Below are positions 7,867-16,341 of a DNA stretch of 64,000 nt, piece by piece; the stretch's first letter is position 1; each line of letters begins with the position of its first letter. The notes beneath the pieces are model-generated. The model searched no databases and had not been told where the DNA came from. It saw only the letters and a list, made by a program, of their open reading frames with translations. Source of the stretch: Mycobacterium sp. AZCC_0083 (GTDB taxonomy: Bacteria; Actinomycetota; Actinomycetes; Mycobacteriales; Mycobacteriaceae); the NCBI RefSeq assembly GCF_014202335.1, contig NZ_JACHGP010000001.1:481804-545803 (forward strand), in the 5' to 3' direction. The position numbers and the translations under genes were made by a program.

Positions 7867-9071
7867 TGACTCCACCGGGCGTGGTGGTCGTCGGCGCGTC
7901 GGCGGCTGGACTTTCGGTTGCTGAGACCTTGCGTCGCGACGGCTTCACCGAGCAGATCGCGCTCATCGGTGACGAGAACCAGCTGCCCTACGATCGGCCG
8001 CCGCTGTCGAAGGAGGTTCTGGCCGGCACGTGGTCCGAGGACCAGGTTCGGCTGCGTGACCCGGACAGACTCGGCGCACTCGAGCTTGATCTGCGGCTCG
8101 GCGTGCGCGCCGAGGCAGTGGACATCGCGACTCGCACTGTCGCGTTGTCCGACGGATCCGAGGTCGATTACCGCGACCTGGTCATCGCCACCGGGGTTCG
8201 CCCGCGACGCCTGCCCGGCACAGACGGCGTGGCTGGTGTGCACGTACTGCGCACCCTCGACGACGCCCGACGACTGCGTTCGGAACTGGCCGGAGGTCCG
8301 CGACTCGTGATCGTCGGCGCGGGGTTCCTAGGTGCCGAGGTAGCCTCGGTCGCCCGCGCCGCGGGGGCAACGGTCACCCTCGTCTCCGACGTCGACGCTC
8401 CGCTGTCTGATGTGCTGGGGCATGAACTGGGCCAACTCCTCATCGGAGTGCACGCCGATCATGGCGTCCGCGTTCACGCCGGAGTCAAGGTGATCGGCAT
8501 CGCGACTGAAGACGGGCGGGCCACCGGTGTCCAGCTGGCGGACGGCACGACTCTGGACGCCGACGTCGTACTTGTCTCGATAGGCTCGATCCCGAACATC
8601 GAATGGCTTGCCGCAAGCGGTATCCCGACCGGCAACGGTGTGGTCTGCGACGAGTACTGCCGAGCAGCACCGGGCGTATGGGCCGCGGGCGACGTCGCGT
8701 CCTGGAATCACGTCGGGATCGGTGAACGCATTCGCGTCGAACACCGGACCAACGCCGCCGAACAGGGCATGGCCGTCGCGCGCAACATCCTGGCGGGATC
8801 CAATCCGGCTCCGTTCGTCCCGGTGCCCTACATCTGGTCGGACCAGTACGACCTGAAGATCCAGATCTACGGTCTGCCGCGCGGCGCTGAGTCGTTCACC
8901 GTCACCGACGGCAGCCTCGCCGACCGCAAACTCGTCGCCATCTATGGCAAGGGCGGCCGCACGCGTGCCGCCGTCGGCATCAACATGATGCGCCCCCTGC
9001 GTACTGCCCGATCACTGGTGGCAGAACAGGCCGAACTGACGTCCATCCTCAACGAAGGAGTAACCGCATGA
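7866..9071 (+). CDS. Ferredoxin reductase (NAD(P)H, FAD)
   Basis: A 401-residue pyridine-nucleotide-disulphide-type flavoprotein. It has the N-terminal FAD motif VVVVGASAAGLSVAETLRR, the segment LPYDRPPLSKE, a second Rossmann motif LVIVGAGFLGAEVASVARAAG near 150, and a late VWAAGDVASW. These are the hallmarks of putidaredoxin-reductase-like partners of P450 ferredoxins. The ATG at 7866 overlaps the ferredoxin stop (TGATG), so an upstream in-frame ATG inside the ferredoxin gene was not used. The gene completes a three-component P450 chain within one operon. Confidence 0.93.
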   Translation: MTPPGVVVVGASAAGLSVAETLRRDGFTEQIALIGDENQLPYDRPPLSKEVLAGTWSEDQVRLRDPDRLGALELDLRLGVRAEAVDIATRTVALSDGSEVDYRDLVIATGVRPRRLPGTDGVAGVHVLRTLDDARRLRSELAGGPRLVIVGAGFLGAEVASVARAAGATVTLVSDVDAPLSDVLGHELGQLLIGVHADHGVRVHAGVKVIGIATEDGRATGVQLADGTTLDADVVLVSIGSIPNIEWLAASGIPTGNGVVCDEYCRAAPGVWAAGDVASWNHVGIGERIRVEHRTNAAEQGMAVARNILAGSNPAPFVPVPYIWSDQYDLKIQIYGLPRGAESFTVTDGSLADRKLVAIYGKGGRTRAAVGINMMRPLRTARSLVAEQAELTSILNEGVTA

Positions 9072-9940
9072 GCACCCAAATAGAATCCGCTGCAGCGGAA
9101 TCCACCCGAACCGCGCCGCGAGCCGGCGTCATCGGGCTGGGCATGATTGGCGGCGGCGCCGCAGTCAGCCTGGCCCGCAGCGGCAAAACCCCGGTGGTGT
9201 ACGACATCCGGCCCGATGCCGCAGACGGACTGCCCGGTGTGCCCGCACCCGCGGCGTCACCGGCTCAGGTGGCCCGCGACAGCGACGTAGTCCTGGTCGC
9301 CGTCGTCGACGCCGATCAAGCTCGCCAGGTCCTCTGCGCCGACGACGGCGTGCTCTCGGCTGCACATCCAGGTCTCATCGTGGTTCTGCTGTGCACTGTT
9401 GCGGTTCCGGTGGTGTACGAACTGGCTCAGAAGTGTGCGGAAAAGGATGTGCCGCTCTTGGATTGCGGCGTCACACAGGCGGTGCCCCACGGGCTCGTCG
9501 CCATGCTCGGCGGCGACGACGCCACGGTCGCCGACGCCATGCCGGTACTGTCGGGCTTCGCCAAGGACGTGGTGCATTGCGGGCCATTGGGCGCAGGCAT
9601 GGCGACCAAGATCGCCCGCAACGTCATCACCTACGGCACCTGGCGTGCCGTCTACGAGGCGGCCACGCTCGTCGAGTCCGCCGGCGTCGACCCTCGAAAA
9701 CTGATCACCGCCGTCGAGGACGCCGATCCCGATGGCGCCACCCTGTTCTCCTGGCTGCGCAACCGACTCTCGGCGGAAGAAGACATCGAGGCGATGGTGC
9801 CGCAGGTGCGGCGCCTGATGGACAAGGACCTCGCCGCAGCGCAGGAGCTGGCGGCACGAAGCGACATCCTCATTCCCTTGGTCGACGCTGCCCGTGCGAA
9901 CGGCGCCGAGACATTGGCCGTCCCGCGGAAGGAACTCTGA
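9068..9940 (+). CDS. 3-hydroxyisobutyrate/6-phosphogluconate-type dehydrogenase
   Basis: A 290-residue beta-hydroxyacid dehydrogenase. The N-terminal GVIGLGMIGGGAA is the dinucleotide-binding loop, and GAGMATKIARN near residue 180 carries the catalytic Lys and the conserved Asn. The first 18 residues are an unusual polar extension. Its ATG overlaps the reductase stop (ATGA). A role in oxidising an alcohol made by the neighbouring P450 is plausible but inferred. Confidence 0.88.
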   Translation: MSTQIESAAAESTRTAPRAGVIGLGMIGGGAAVSLARSGKTPVVYDIRPDAADGLPGVPAPAASPAQVARDSDVVLVAVVDADQARQVLCADDGVLSAAHPGLIVVLLCTVAVPVVYELAQKCAEKDVPLLDCGVTQAVPHGLVAMLGGDDATVADAMPVLSGFAKDVVHCGPLGAGMATKIARNVITYGTWRAVYEAATLVESAGVDPRKLITAVEDADPDGATLFSWLRNRLSAEEDIEAMVPQVRRLMDKDLAAAQELAARSDILIPLVDAARANGAETLAVPRKEL

Positions 9941-10338
9941 TGAGTGAAACCACCGAACTCGGTCTCAAGACCATGGACGCGGTCTACGGACCAGGATTCT
10001 CCGAAACGATGCCCGAAGTCTCAAATCCGATGCTGGAAGACACGATTGACCACCTCTTCGGGGAGATCTGGAGTCGGCCGGGCCTCTCGATCCGCGACCG
10101 CCGGTTACTGGTCATCGGAGCCACCGCCGCACTGGGTCGCGCCGATCTGATCGAAATCCAGGCCCGGGGAGCGCTGCAGAACGACGAGCTGTCACCGGGC
10201 GAACTCCGCGAGGCCGTCCTGCAACTGCACTACTACGTCGGCTGGGGCAACGGCACCCAGGTCAACCGAGGCGTCGAGGCCGCCATCGGCGGACGCGACA
10301 CGCAAACCAATCCAGAAGGTAAGGAGCACAACCGATGA
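9940..10338 (+). CDS. Carboxymuconolactone decarboxylase-family protein
   Basis: A 132-residue protein of the CMD/AhpD-like helical fold. It shows LSIRDRRLLVIGATAALGR in the middle and a C-terminal LQLHYYVGWGNGTQ where the family's active-site region lies. The thiol pair of peroxidase-type AhpD proteins is absent, so it is closer to the decarboxylase/lactonase branch. The ATG overlaps the preceding stop (TGATG), and its own stop overlaps the P450 start. The exact reaction is unknown. Confidence 0.85.
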   Translation: MSETTELGLKTMDAVYGPGFSETMPEVSNPMLEDTIDHLFGEIWSRPGLSIRDRRLLVIGATAALGRADLIEIQARGALQNDELSPGELREAVLQLHYYVGWGNGTQVNRGVEAAIGGRDTQTNPEGKEHNR

Positions 10339-11561
10339 CAACCACCATTCGCGAAATGCCCATCGAGCGGGAACAACTTCTCGACCCGCCGTTGGCCTAC
10401 CACCAGTTGCAAGATGAGCAACCCATCACTCGTATCCGGTTCCCCAGTGGCCGCATCGGCTGGCTGGTCACCCGCTTCGAGGAGGGCAGCCAAGTCTTCT
10501 CCGACCCACGACTGAGCTCGCAGCGGCCACGGCACGACGTGGCAGAGGAGGACGACGTCGACCCCAACGGCAACGATTCCGCCGAGGCACTGCCCCCGAC
10601 GTTCAACTCCATGGACGCTCCCGACCACGGCGCGTACCGGCGTCTGCTGTCAGGCAAGTTCACGCCCAAGTCGGTCCAGGCCAACCTGCAGCCCTACATC
10701 GACACGATCGTCACCGAACATCTGGACGCCATCGAGGCGCAGGGTGCCGGCGGCGAACCGGTCGACCTCATCAATCAACTCGCCCTACCGATCCCCAGCC
10801 TGGTGATCTGCGAACTCCTGGGCGTGCCGTACGTCGATCGGGACAAGTTCCATCACGCCACCGAAGTGATGATGGACACCAGTAAGCGCCGCGCCGAGCG
10901 CGACACCGGTGCGCACTGGCTGGTGGAGTACATCACCAAGCTGGTCGCCATCAAGCGCGCCGACCCTGGTTCCGAAGGGCTACTCGCCGAGCTGATCCGC
11001 AAGAGCCAAGAGGACGGGTCGATTCTGTCCGACGAAGACCTCATCGGCATCGGCGTGCTGCTGCTGTTCGCAGGACACGACACCACCATGGCCATGATCG
11101 GCCTTTCGGCGCTGACCCTGCTCACCCATCCCGCCCAACGGCAGGACCTCGTGGAGCACCCCGAGAAGATCGGTGCCGCCGTCGAGGAACTGTTGCGTTA
11201 CCTGACCATCGTTCAATTCGGCCTGGGCCGCACCGCCAAGGAGGACCTCGAGATCGGCGGCCAGGCGATCGCCAAGGGGGATCTGGTGGTGGTGGCGATG
11301 CCTGCGGCCAACCGCGACCCCCGGGTGTTCGACAACCCCGACGAGCCGGACTTCGACCGGAAGATGACCCGGCACCTGGCCTTCGGTTACGGCGTGCACC
11401 AGTGCCTCGGCCAGAACATCGCCAGGGCCGAGTTGAAGACGATTCTTCCGCAACTCTTTGCGCGCTTCCCGGGCCTGAAGCTGGCCACACCGTTGGACGA
11501 GGTCGAGATGGACACCTACGGGACCAACTACGGCGTCAAGAAGATGCTCGTGACCTGGTGA
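10335..11561 (+). CDS. Cytochrome P450
   Basis: A 408-residue soluble bacterial P450. The I-helix is LLLFAGHDTTMAM, the K-helix EELLRYL, and the haem loop FGYGVHQCLGQNIARAE places the thiolate at about C357. The ferredoxin, reductase and two dehydrogenase-type genes upstream are all translationally coupled, so it is a dedicated monooxygenase system. The substrate is unknown. The stop overlaps a possible GTG start of the TetR gene that follows. Confidence 0.94.
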   Translation: MTTTIREMPIEREQLLDPPLAYHQLQDEQPITRIRFPSGRIGWLVTRFEEGSQVFSDPRLSSQRPRHDVAEEDDVDPNGNDSAEALPPTFNSMDAPDHGAYRRLLSGKFTPKSVQANLQPYIDTIVTEHLDAIEAQGAGGEPVDLINQLALPIPSLVICELLGVPYVDRDKFHHATEVMMDTSKRRAERDTGAHWLVEYITKLVAIKRADPGSEGLLAELIRKSQEDGSILSDEDLIGIGVLLLFAGHDTTMAMIGLSALTLLTHPAQRQDLVEHPEKIGAAVEELLRYLTIVQFGLGRTAKEDLEIGGQAIAKGDLVVVAMPAANRDPRVFDNPDEPDFDRKMTRHLAFGYGVHQCLGQNIARAELKTILPQLFARFPGLKLATPLDEVEMDTYGTNYGVKKMLVTW

Positions 11562-11605
11562 CGAACGCCGTTGCGGGGCGGCCCGCCCACCCTAAGGTGG
11601 TGGGC

Positions 11606-12313
11606 GTGGCCGACCGTACGGAGCAGCAACCGGCGCGGCGCCGGAGCCGCCGCGGCCAGGGCGACCAACTGCGCGAAGAGGTCCTGACCGCGGTGAACCG
11701 GCTGCTCGACGACTGGGGCAGCGACGAAAAGCTCACGATGCGAGCGGTGGCCACCGAAGTCGGCGTCACCCCTGCGAGCATCTACCTCCACTTCGCCGAC
11801 AAAACTGAGCTGGTGTGGGCAGCGTTGGCCGACAAGTACCGACAGTTGGCCGATCAGATGGGTGCCGCGGATACCGCAGTCGCTCGGGAAGGCCCCCGCG
11901 AGCGGCTACGTGCCCAGGTACACGCCTACTGCCGCTTCGCCATGGACAACCCGGGTCACTACCGGCTCATGTACGAAATCCGCCAACCCACCGTGGAGCG
12001 CGAGCGGATGGGACTGCACCCCGCGCGGCAAGTGTCCGCCAGGTTGCGTCGAGCGCTGGCCGCCTGCGCCGACGCGGGTTTCCCGTTGTCACTGCCGCTC
12101 TACCAGGCAACGCACACCCTGTGGACGGGCTTGCACGGCCTAGTCTCCGTGCAACACAGCCTGGCCATCGACGGCTCCCCCGACCAACTCGCCGGTATGG
12201 CCGACGGCCTCGTCGACATCGTGGTCAGCCCGCAACACCGCAACGGGCCCGCCTACCCGCCGGAGACCGACGTCGACCGTTATATCGCCGCGACGGTCAT
12301 CGAGGACGGGTAA
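11606..12313 (+). CDS. TetR-family regulator of the P450 operon
   Basis: About 235 residues. The N-terminal HTH reads LTMRAVATEVGVTPASIYLH followed by FADKTELVWAALADKY, and a TetR C-terminal domain includes PGHYRLMYEI. The GTG at 11606 is preferred because AAGGTGG precedes it; a GTG at 11558 that overlaps the P450 stop is the alternative. As the last gene of the operon it is likely an autoregulator acting at operator B (7631). Its arginine-rich leader ARRRSRRGQG may add DNA contacts. Confidence 0.88.
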   Translation: MADRTEQQPARRRSRRGQGDQLREEVLTAVNRLLDDWGSDEKLTMRAVATEVGVTPASIYLHFADKTELVWAALADKYRQLADQMGAADTAVAREGPRERLRAQVHAYCRFAMDNPGHYRLMYEIRQPTVERERMGLHPARQVSARLRRALAACADAGFPLSLPLYQATHTLWTGLHGLVSVQHSLAIDGSPDQLAGMADGLVDIVVSPQHRNGPAYPPETDVDRYIAATVIEDG

Positions 12314-12316
12314 CAA

Positions 12317-12351
12317 CCCGTAGTCGGGCGCCGCACCTTCGGGCTTACGGG
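12317..12351. terminator. Candidate bidirectional hairpin
   Basis: CCCGTA and TACGGG form inverted arms 23 bases apart, just after the TetR stop and overlapping the end of the opposing methyltransferase pseudogene. No T-run follows. The placement between convergent units is the main support. Confidence 0.35.
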
Positions 12352-13142
12352 AGCCGGCCTTCGACGAACATACTGTCGGGGACTGCCTCATCGAGGGACG
12401 CGGGAATCAGGCGGTTGTTGGCTGCCAGCAGGTCCTCGGCGCTGATCGCGGTGACGTTCCAGTCGTGCGCCCGCAGCCAGTCAGGAACCGCGGTCCGTTC
12501 CTCCTCGTAGAGGAGGTTGCCGGACCCCGTGATGTCCTTGCCACCCAACTCGACCGCTGCCGCCCGGTATTGCTCCATCTGTTCTTCGCGGCGGGCGAAG
12601 CCTTCGGCGCTGAAGAAGTCATTGGTAAACGCCTCAACTGCCACCCGGCTCCCGTGCGCACTCAGCGATTGGATGCGGTCGAAGAGCAGGTCCTGAGCAT
12701 CGGCCGTCAGATACGGCAGCAGCCCTTCGGCCGACCACGCGGTCGGAACCGTCGGATCGAAACCCGCCTCCACCAATGCCTTCGGCCAGTCCTGCCGCAG
12801 ATCGATCCCGATACTGACATGGTTGGCGATGGGGGCGACGTCATGGGATTCCAGCGTCTCGGTCTTGAACCCCAGAACCTTGGGTTGGTCGACCTCATAG
12901 ACGACGCTCCCGTCGGGCCAGGCCAGCCGCCACCCGCGGGCGTCCAGTCGCTGGCAGTTCACCATCGACATAGATCTTCCAGATGCCGTCGCCGGCCGCT
13001 TCGAGGAACAACTGCGCATACGGATCGCTGATCAGCGGGTCGGCGCTATCGGTGTTGCCGCCGCCCGGCCGCCGGCAACACCGAGTGCCGTAGCGCCGAC
13101 GCTCTCGTTTATGTCCCAGGTGTCGTCATCGGTCCGAGCCAT
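12345..13142 (-). pseudogene. Broken TIGR00027-type SAM-dependent methyltransferase
   Basis: Reading leftward from an ATG at 13142, the N-terminus [19 protein letters not shown] is typical of the mycobacterial leucine-carboxyl-methyltransferase-like family. A frameshift follows near 13045; the continuation [19 protein letters not shown] lies in another frame. A further jump near 12955 joins it to [13 protein letters not shown] and an intact C-terminal part ([11 protein letters not shown], then [10 protein letters not shown]) ending at 12345. About 50-60 residues expected between these parts, including the glycine-rich SAM motif, are missing. The gene cannot make an active enzyme. Confidence 0.85.
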
Positions 13143-13165
13143 TCGAGTTCCCTTCGCTGCGTTGG

Positions 13166-13225
13166 ATGAACGGCCTCGCCCACATGCAGTGGGTAGCCGA
13201 GGCGATCATCCCCAAAGTCGGATGA
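13166..13225 (+). pseudogene. 3'-end remnant of an LLM oxidoreductase gene
   Basis: The plus strand encodes a short tail ending [14 protein letters not shown] and a stop, nearly identical to the C-terminus of the LLM gene that ends at 7001 (HMQWVAEEIIPKVG). No upstream part of the gene is present: the methyltransferase pseudogene starts 24 bases away on the other strand. It is a scar of duplication or recombination. Confidence 0.85.
13180..13225 (+). repeat. 46-bp direct repeat, right copy
   Basis: It matches 6956-7001 at 43 of 46 bases in the same orientation. Together the two copies bracket the P450 operon and the methyltransferase pseudogene. It could be a target duplication, an att-like junction, or a recombination scar; no integrase or transposase is present in between. 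Confidence 0.8.
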
Positions 13226-13266
13226 GCGCTTGCGCGAAGACCATTGGATCGGATGAGCCGAATCAG

Positions 13267-14445
13267 CTACGCGGGCTTGATGTTCAGCGGCACCGACTTC
13301 AGTGCCATGGTTCCGGTGGGCCAGGGCACCTGCGGTTCGGCGTCGCCGGCCAGCGTGTAGTCGGGAATGCGGGTGTGCCATTCCTCGAGGATGAGGCGCA
13401 GTTCCAAGCGCGCGAGGTGGGAACCCAGGCAGCGGTGTGGCCCACGCCCGAATGCGAAGTGCACCACCTTGCTGTCCGGATGCACCTCGTCGGCGTCCTC
13501 GTACCGTTGCGGATCGCGGTCGGCGCTGCCGTAGCTCAGCATCACTCTGGTGTCCTTCGGCAGCACCCGGCCGCCCACCTCCACCTCTTCGGTGGTGACT
13601 CGTGGGGCGAACGGAACGGGACCGTCGACGCGGAGCAAGTCCTCGATGAATCCCGGAATGAGGGCGAAGTCGCTGCTGATCCGTTGCCGGAGTTCATCAT
13701 CCGCAGCGAGCTTGGCCAACGAGAAGCCAACGGCCGAGGTGACCGTGTCGAGGCCTGCGAGCACGAACATGAAGCACAGGCCGAGAATCTCGGTGTCGTT
13801 CATGCCACCGTCTTCGGTGTCGTGGATCAACTGGGTCAACATGTCGGTGCCGGACGTGTCCGTGCGCCGCTCGGCGATGTGCTCGTTGAGGTAGGTGAAG
13901 AGTTCCAGCGCGTAGGTCAGCACTTCGGGCGTCGGCTCGCCGCTGCCGGGGTCGGTGAACTGCAGGATCGCGTCCTTCCAGTGCACCAATCTGTCCCGGT
14001 CCGCCATCGGCAATCCGAACAGTGTCAGGAAGACCTGCGAGGGAAACGGCGTGGCGAGATCCGCCATCGCTTCGCATTCGCCCTTGGCCACGATCGCATC
14101 GATCAACTCCCCTGCCTGCCGACGCAGTTCAGGTTCGCGCTCAGCCATCTTCTTGGGGCTGAAGAACGGGTCCAACATGCGACGGAAACGGGTGTGGTCC
14201 GGCGGGTCGATCGCGATCGGTACGAGTGGGACGGGGCTGCCCAACACGTCGAACGCCTTCGCCGACGAGAAGATCTGTGGCCTCTTTGCGGCGAACTCCA
14301 CAGCCGCGGCGCTGGTGAGCACGACCTCCTCACCCGAGGTGACCGCTTCGCCCCCTTCGCGTAGTTCACGCCATGCGCGCGAACGGTCGTTGGCGAAGGG
14401 CAGGTCGTTGATGTTCACGATTCCAGTCACGCCGAGTTCGGTCAT
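13267..14445 (-). CDS. Cytochrome P450
   Basis: A 392-residue P450 with I-helix FMFVLAGLDTVTSAVG, a K-helix EDLLRV, and haem loop FGRGPHRCLGSHLARLE (thiolate about C339). The AGLDTVT form and the tail EEWHTRIPDY are shared with the P450 at 38279, so the two are close paralogues. The ATG at 14445 has a GAGGAT site upstream and is preferred to an in-frame ATG at 14526, which would read through operator A copy 4. It is divergent from the TetR at 14618. No ferredoxin gene lies beside it. Confidence 0.92.
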   Translation of the reverse strand: MTELGVTGIVNINDLPFANDRSRAWRELREGGEAVTSGEEVVLTSAAAVEFAAKRPQIFSSAKAFDVLGSPVPLVPIAIDPPDHTRFRRMLDPFFSPKKMAEREPELRRQAGELIDAIVAKGECEAMADLATPFPSQVFLTLFGLPMADRDRLVHWKDAILQFTDPGSGEPTPEVLTYALELFTYLNEHIAERRTDTSGTDMLTQLIHDTEDGGMNDTEILGLCFMFVLAGLDTVTSAVGFSLAKLAADDELRQRISSDFALIPGFIEDLLRVDGPVPFAPRVTTEEVEVGGRVLPKDTRVMLSYGSADRDPQRYEDADEVHPDSKVVHFAFGRGPHRCLGSHLARLELRLILEEWHTRIPDYTLAGDAEPQVPWPTGTMALKSVPLNIKPA

Positions 14446-14500
14446 GTGGTGACGATCCTCTCTGCGTGCGCCACGGCGGCGCGCAAATCCAGACACACTA

Positions 14501-14516
14501 TGGCAGTGGACTGCCA
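14501..14516. promoter_or_regulatory. Operator A copy 4 (perfect arms) between P450 and TetR
   Basis: TGGCAGTGGACTGCCA has perfectly matched arms TGGCAGT/ACTGCCA. It lies in the divergent promoter region of the P450 (leftward) and the TetR (rightward). This position beside a regulator gene is the main reason to assign operator A to that TetR. Confidence 0.78.
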
Positions 14517-14617
14517 TATGTGGCAAAGTATCGTCGGCACGACAACCGGTGTCAACGATGAGCCGACGTCAGCCGTCGTTGTAGGGTCTGGACACCGAGA
14601 CGGTCGAGGAGGTACGG

Positions 14618-15208
14618 ATGGCACGGGGCGACCGTTCACCACGTGACGCACACGCGGATCGCACACGGAACGCGCTTCTCGAGGCGGCCCTGGATCTGTT
14701 CAGCGCCAACGGCTACGACGAGACCACGACGGATCAGATCGCCGAGAGCGCGGGAGTGTCTCCGCGGACGTTCTTCCGGTACTTTCCCACCAAGGAGTCG
14801 GTGCTCTTCTTCGGGGAGTACGACTTCATCGACGCGGTCAACGGGGTATACCTCGCCCAGCCCGAGGGGCTGTCCGACTTCGAGGCGATGGCCAACTCAT
14901 TCGCGCTGCTCGCCCCAGGGCTCAAGCGTATTCGCAAGAGGATCGCCCAGTACCACGAAGCGGTCGCATCGTCGCTAGTGTTACTGGGCCGCGAACGCAG
15001 GAATCACGCGGCCAACGCCGAGACCGTAGCCAAGGTGATTGCCGAGCGGCGACATCTGCCGACACCCGACGACGAGTGCCGATTGCTGGCATCCGTCGGC
15101 ATGCTGCTCATCGAACGCGCACTCAATCGGTGGTTGGCGACGCCGGGCCGGGCCCTCGACGACCTGATCCGCCAGGAGTTCGCGGCGCTGCCAGCAGTAC
15201 TGAAGTAA
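14618..15208 (+). CDS. TetR-family regulator (candidate operator-A repressor)
   Basis: A 196-residue TetR protein. Its N-terminal HTH region (about 15-65) contains ALDLFSANGYDETTTDQIAE and AGVSPRTFFRYFPTKESVLF. The C-terminal half is the variable ligand domain, with an arginine-rich middle. It is transcribed divergently from a P450 with operator A copy 4 between them, about 100 bases upstream of the ATG. Four other copies of the same palindrome precede genes between 3 and 16 kb, so it probably controls a small local regulon. It meets the AveC-like gene tail to tail with no gap. Confidence 0.9.
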   Translation: MARGDRSPRDAHADRTRNALLEAALDLFSANGYDETTTDQIAESAGVSPRTFFRYFPTKESVLFFGEYDFIDAVNGVYLAQPEGLSDFEAMANSFALLAPGLKRIRKRIAQYHEAVASSLVLLGRERRNHAANAETVAKVIAERRHLPTPDDECRLLASVGMLLIERALNRWLATPGRALDDLIRQEFAALPAVLK

Positions 15209-16255
15209 CTACTGGTCGTCGAAGCGGGTGCCGTCGGGACAGGCCCGCGGGGTATCCGGTCCGCAGTACTGCGTGCGCAGGTATGTCGGGTAGGTGTCGG
15301 TCGGCCCCGCGTAGAGGCCGGCGAGGTTCACCGGAAGGTCGTACACGCCGATCGCCACCACGTGCAGGAAGCCGGTGACCGCCAGCACGCGTAGCAGTCC
15401 CTTGACCCGCGGTCCGGCCCAGCGCAGCGTCTCCACGCCCGCCTCCACCCGGATCTGACCCTTGCCGTTGCGGAAGAACATCAGCGCTCCGCTGGAGCTG
15501 AGGACCAGGGACCAGAGAATGGGTCCGTAGAGCGGTATCTGCACGGTCTGACCAGCCCACAGCGTGACGCCGGGAATCGATGCGGGATAGGCGACAAGAC
15601 CGTGGTGCACCGCGAAGATCTCCAGCGGAAACTCGATGGCGTACACCGCGAGCCAGCCACAGCAGAACGTGCGGACGGGTCCCAGCGTTGACCAATGGCC
15701 CCGCGCCCGACTCATCCCCCACTTGGCCACCTTGCCCATGGCGAGCGGCATCCAGACGTAGATCATTCCGATCATCAACACCGGCTCGACCATCAGCCGA
15801 CTACCGGGGCTGAGCGAGCCGGGGACGTTCTCCATCCAGTTGCCGAAGTTGACCAGGCCCGCGTTGTAGAACAACACTGGCTGGAACCAGTTGATCAGGG
15901 GGTCGTGCCACCACGCGATCGCCGACCCGATCACGACGGCGGCTTCGACGCACAGTTGACGCTCGCGCAAGCTCTTGCGGACGACGTAGACGATCGCGAT
16001 CAAAGCCAGTATCGGGCAGGCGATCTGGAAGGCAGTCATGGCCAACCGGGTGCCGCCCGGGATCGGATCGGGACCCGGATCCACCGGACTCGCGTTTCCC
16101 GACACGATCCACGAGGTGTAGACGTAGGCGGCGACCGCGATGCACGCTGCGCCGACGCCCGACCAGAACAACACCGGCCGAATCGACTTGATCGGTGCCG
16201 GTTCGGCCGTCGGCTCCACACGACCGATCTCGTCGGGGCTCTTGAGATCCGTCAC
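15209..16255 (-). CDS. AveC-like (spirocyclase-family) membrane protein
   Basis: A 348-residue multi-spanning membrane protein with about seven hydrophobic segments, for example VLFWSGVGAACIAVAAYVY near residue 30 and a later WHDPLINWFQPVLFYNAG loop. The W/H-rich loops and GNWMENVPG resemble the AveC spirocyclase family, whose type member shapes the spiroketal of avermectin. Actinobacterial homologues commonly sit in sterol or terpene degradation loci with no known reaction. A second member is at 17609. Operator A copy 5 lies 35 bases upstream of the start. Confidence 0.78.
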   Translation of the reverse strand: MTDLKSPDEIGRVEPTAEPAPIKSIRPVLFWSGVGAACIAVAAYVYTSWIVSGNASPVDPGPDPIPGGTRLAMTAFQIACPILALIAIVYVVRKSLRERQLCVEAAVVIGSAIAWWHDPLINWFQPVLFYNAGLVNFGNWMENVPGSLSPGSRLMVEPVLMIGMIYVWMPLAMGKVAKWGMSRARGHWSTLGPVRTFCCGWLAVYAIEFPLEIFAVHHGLVAYPASIPGVTLWAGQTVQIPLYGPILWSLVLSSSGALMFFRNGKGQIRVEAGVETLRWAGPRVKGLLRVLAVTGFLHVVAIGVYDLPVNLAGLYAGPTDTYPTYLRTQYCGPDTPRACPDGTRFDDQ

Positions 16256-16289
16256 TGCAAGGCCTCCTTTCGCAACGACCTACCAAAGA

Positions 16290-16305
16290 TGGCAGTTCAC
16301 TGTCA
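16290..16305. promoter_or_regulatory. Operator A copy 5
   Basis: TGGCAGTTCACTGTCA has arms TGGCAGT/ACTGTCA with one mismatch and a two-base spacer. It is placed 35 bases upstream of the AveC-like gene that starts at 16255. Confidence 0.75.
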
Positions 16306-16341
16306 CATAGTCAACGGCCAGCGTCGGAATGCCTCCGCCGC

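Noticed and set aside
6956..13225. An insertion sequence or integrative element between the 46-bp repeats
   Set aside because: No transposase, integrase or terminal inverted repeats were seen; only the direct repeats support mobility, so no element is called.
14446..14526. 27-codon N-terminal extension of the P450 at 13267
   Set aside because: It would run through operator A copy 4, and the P450 sequence begins normally at 14445.
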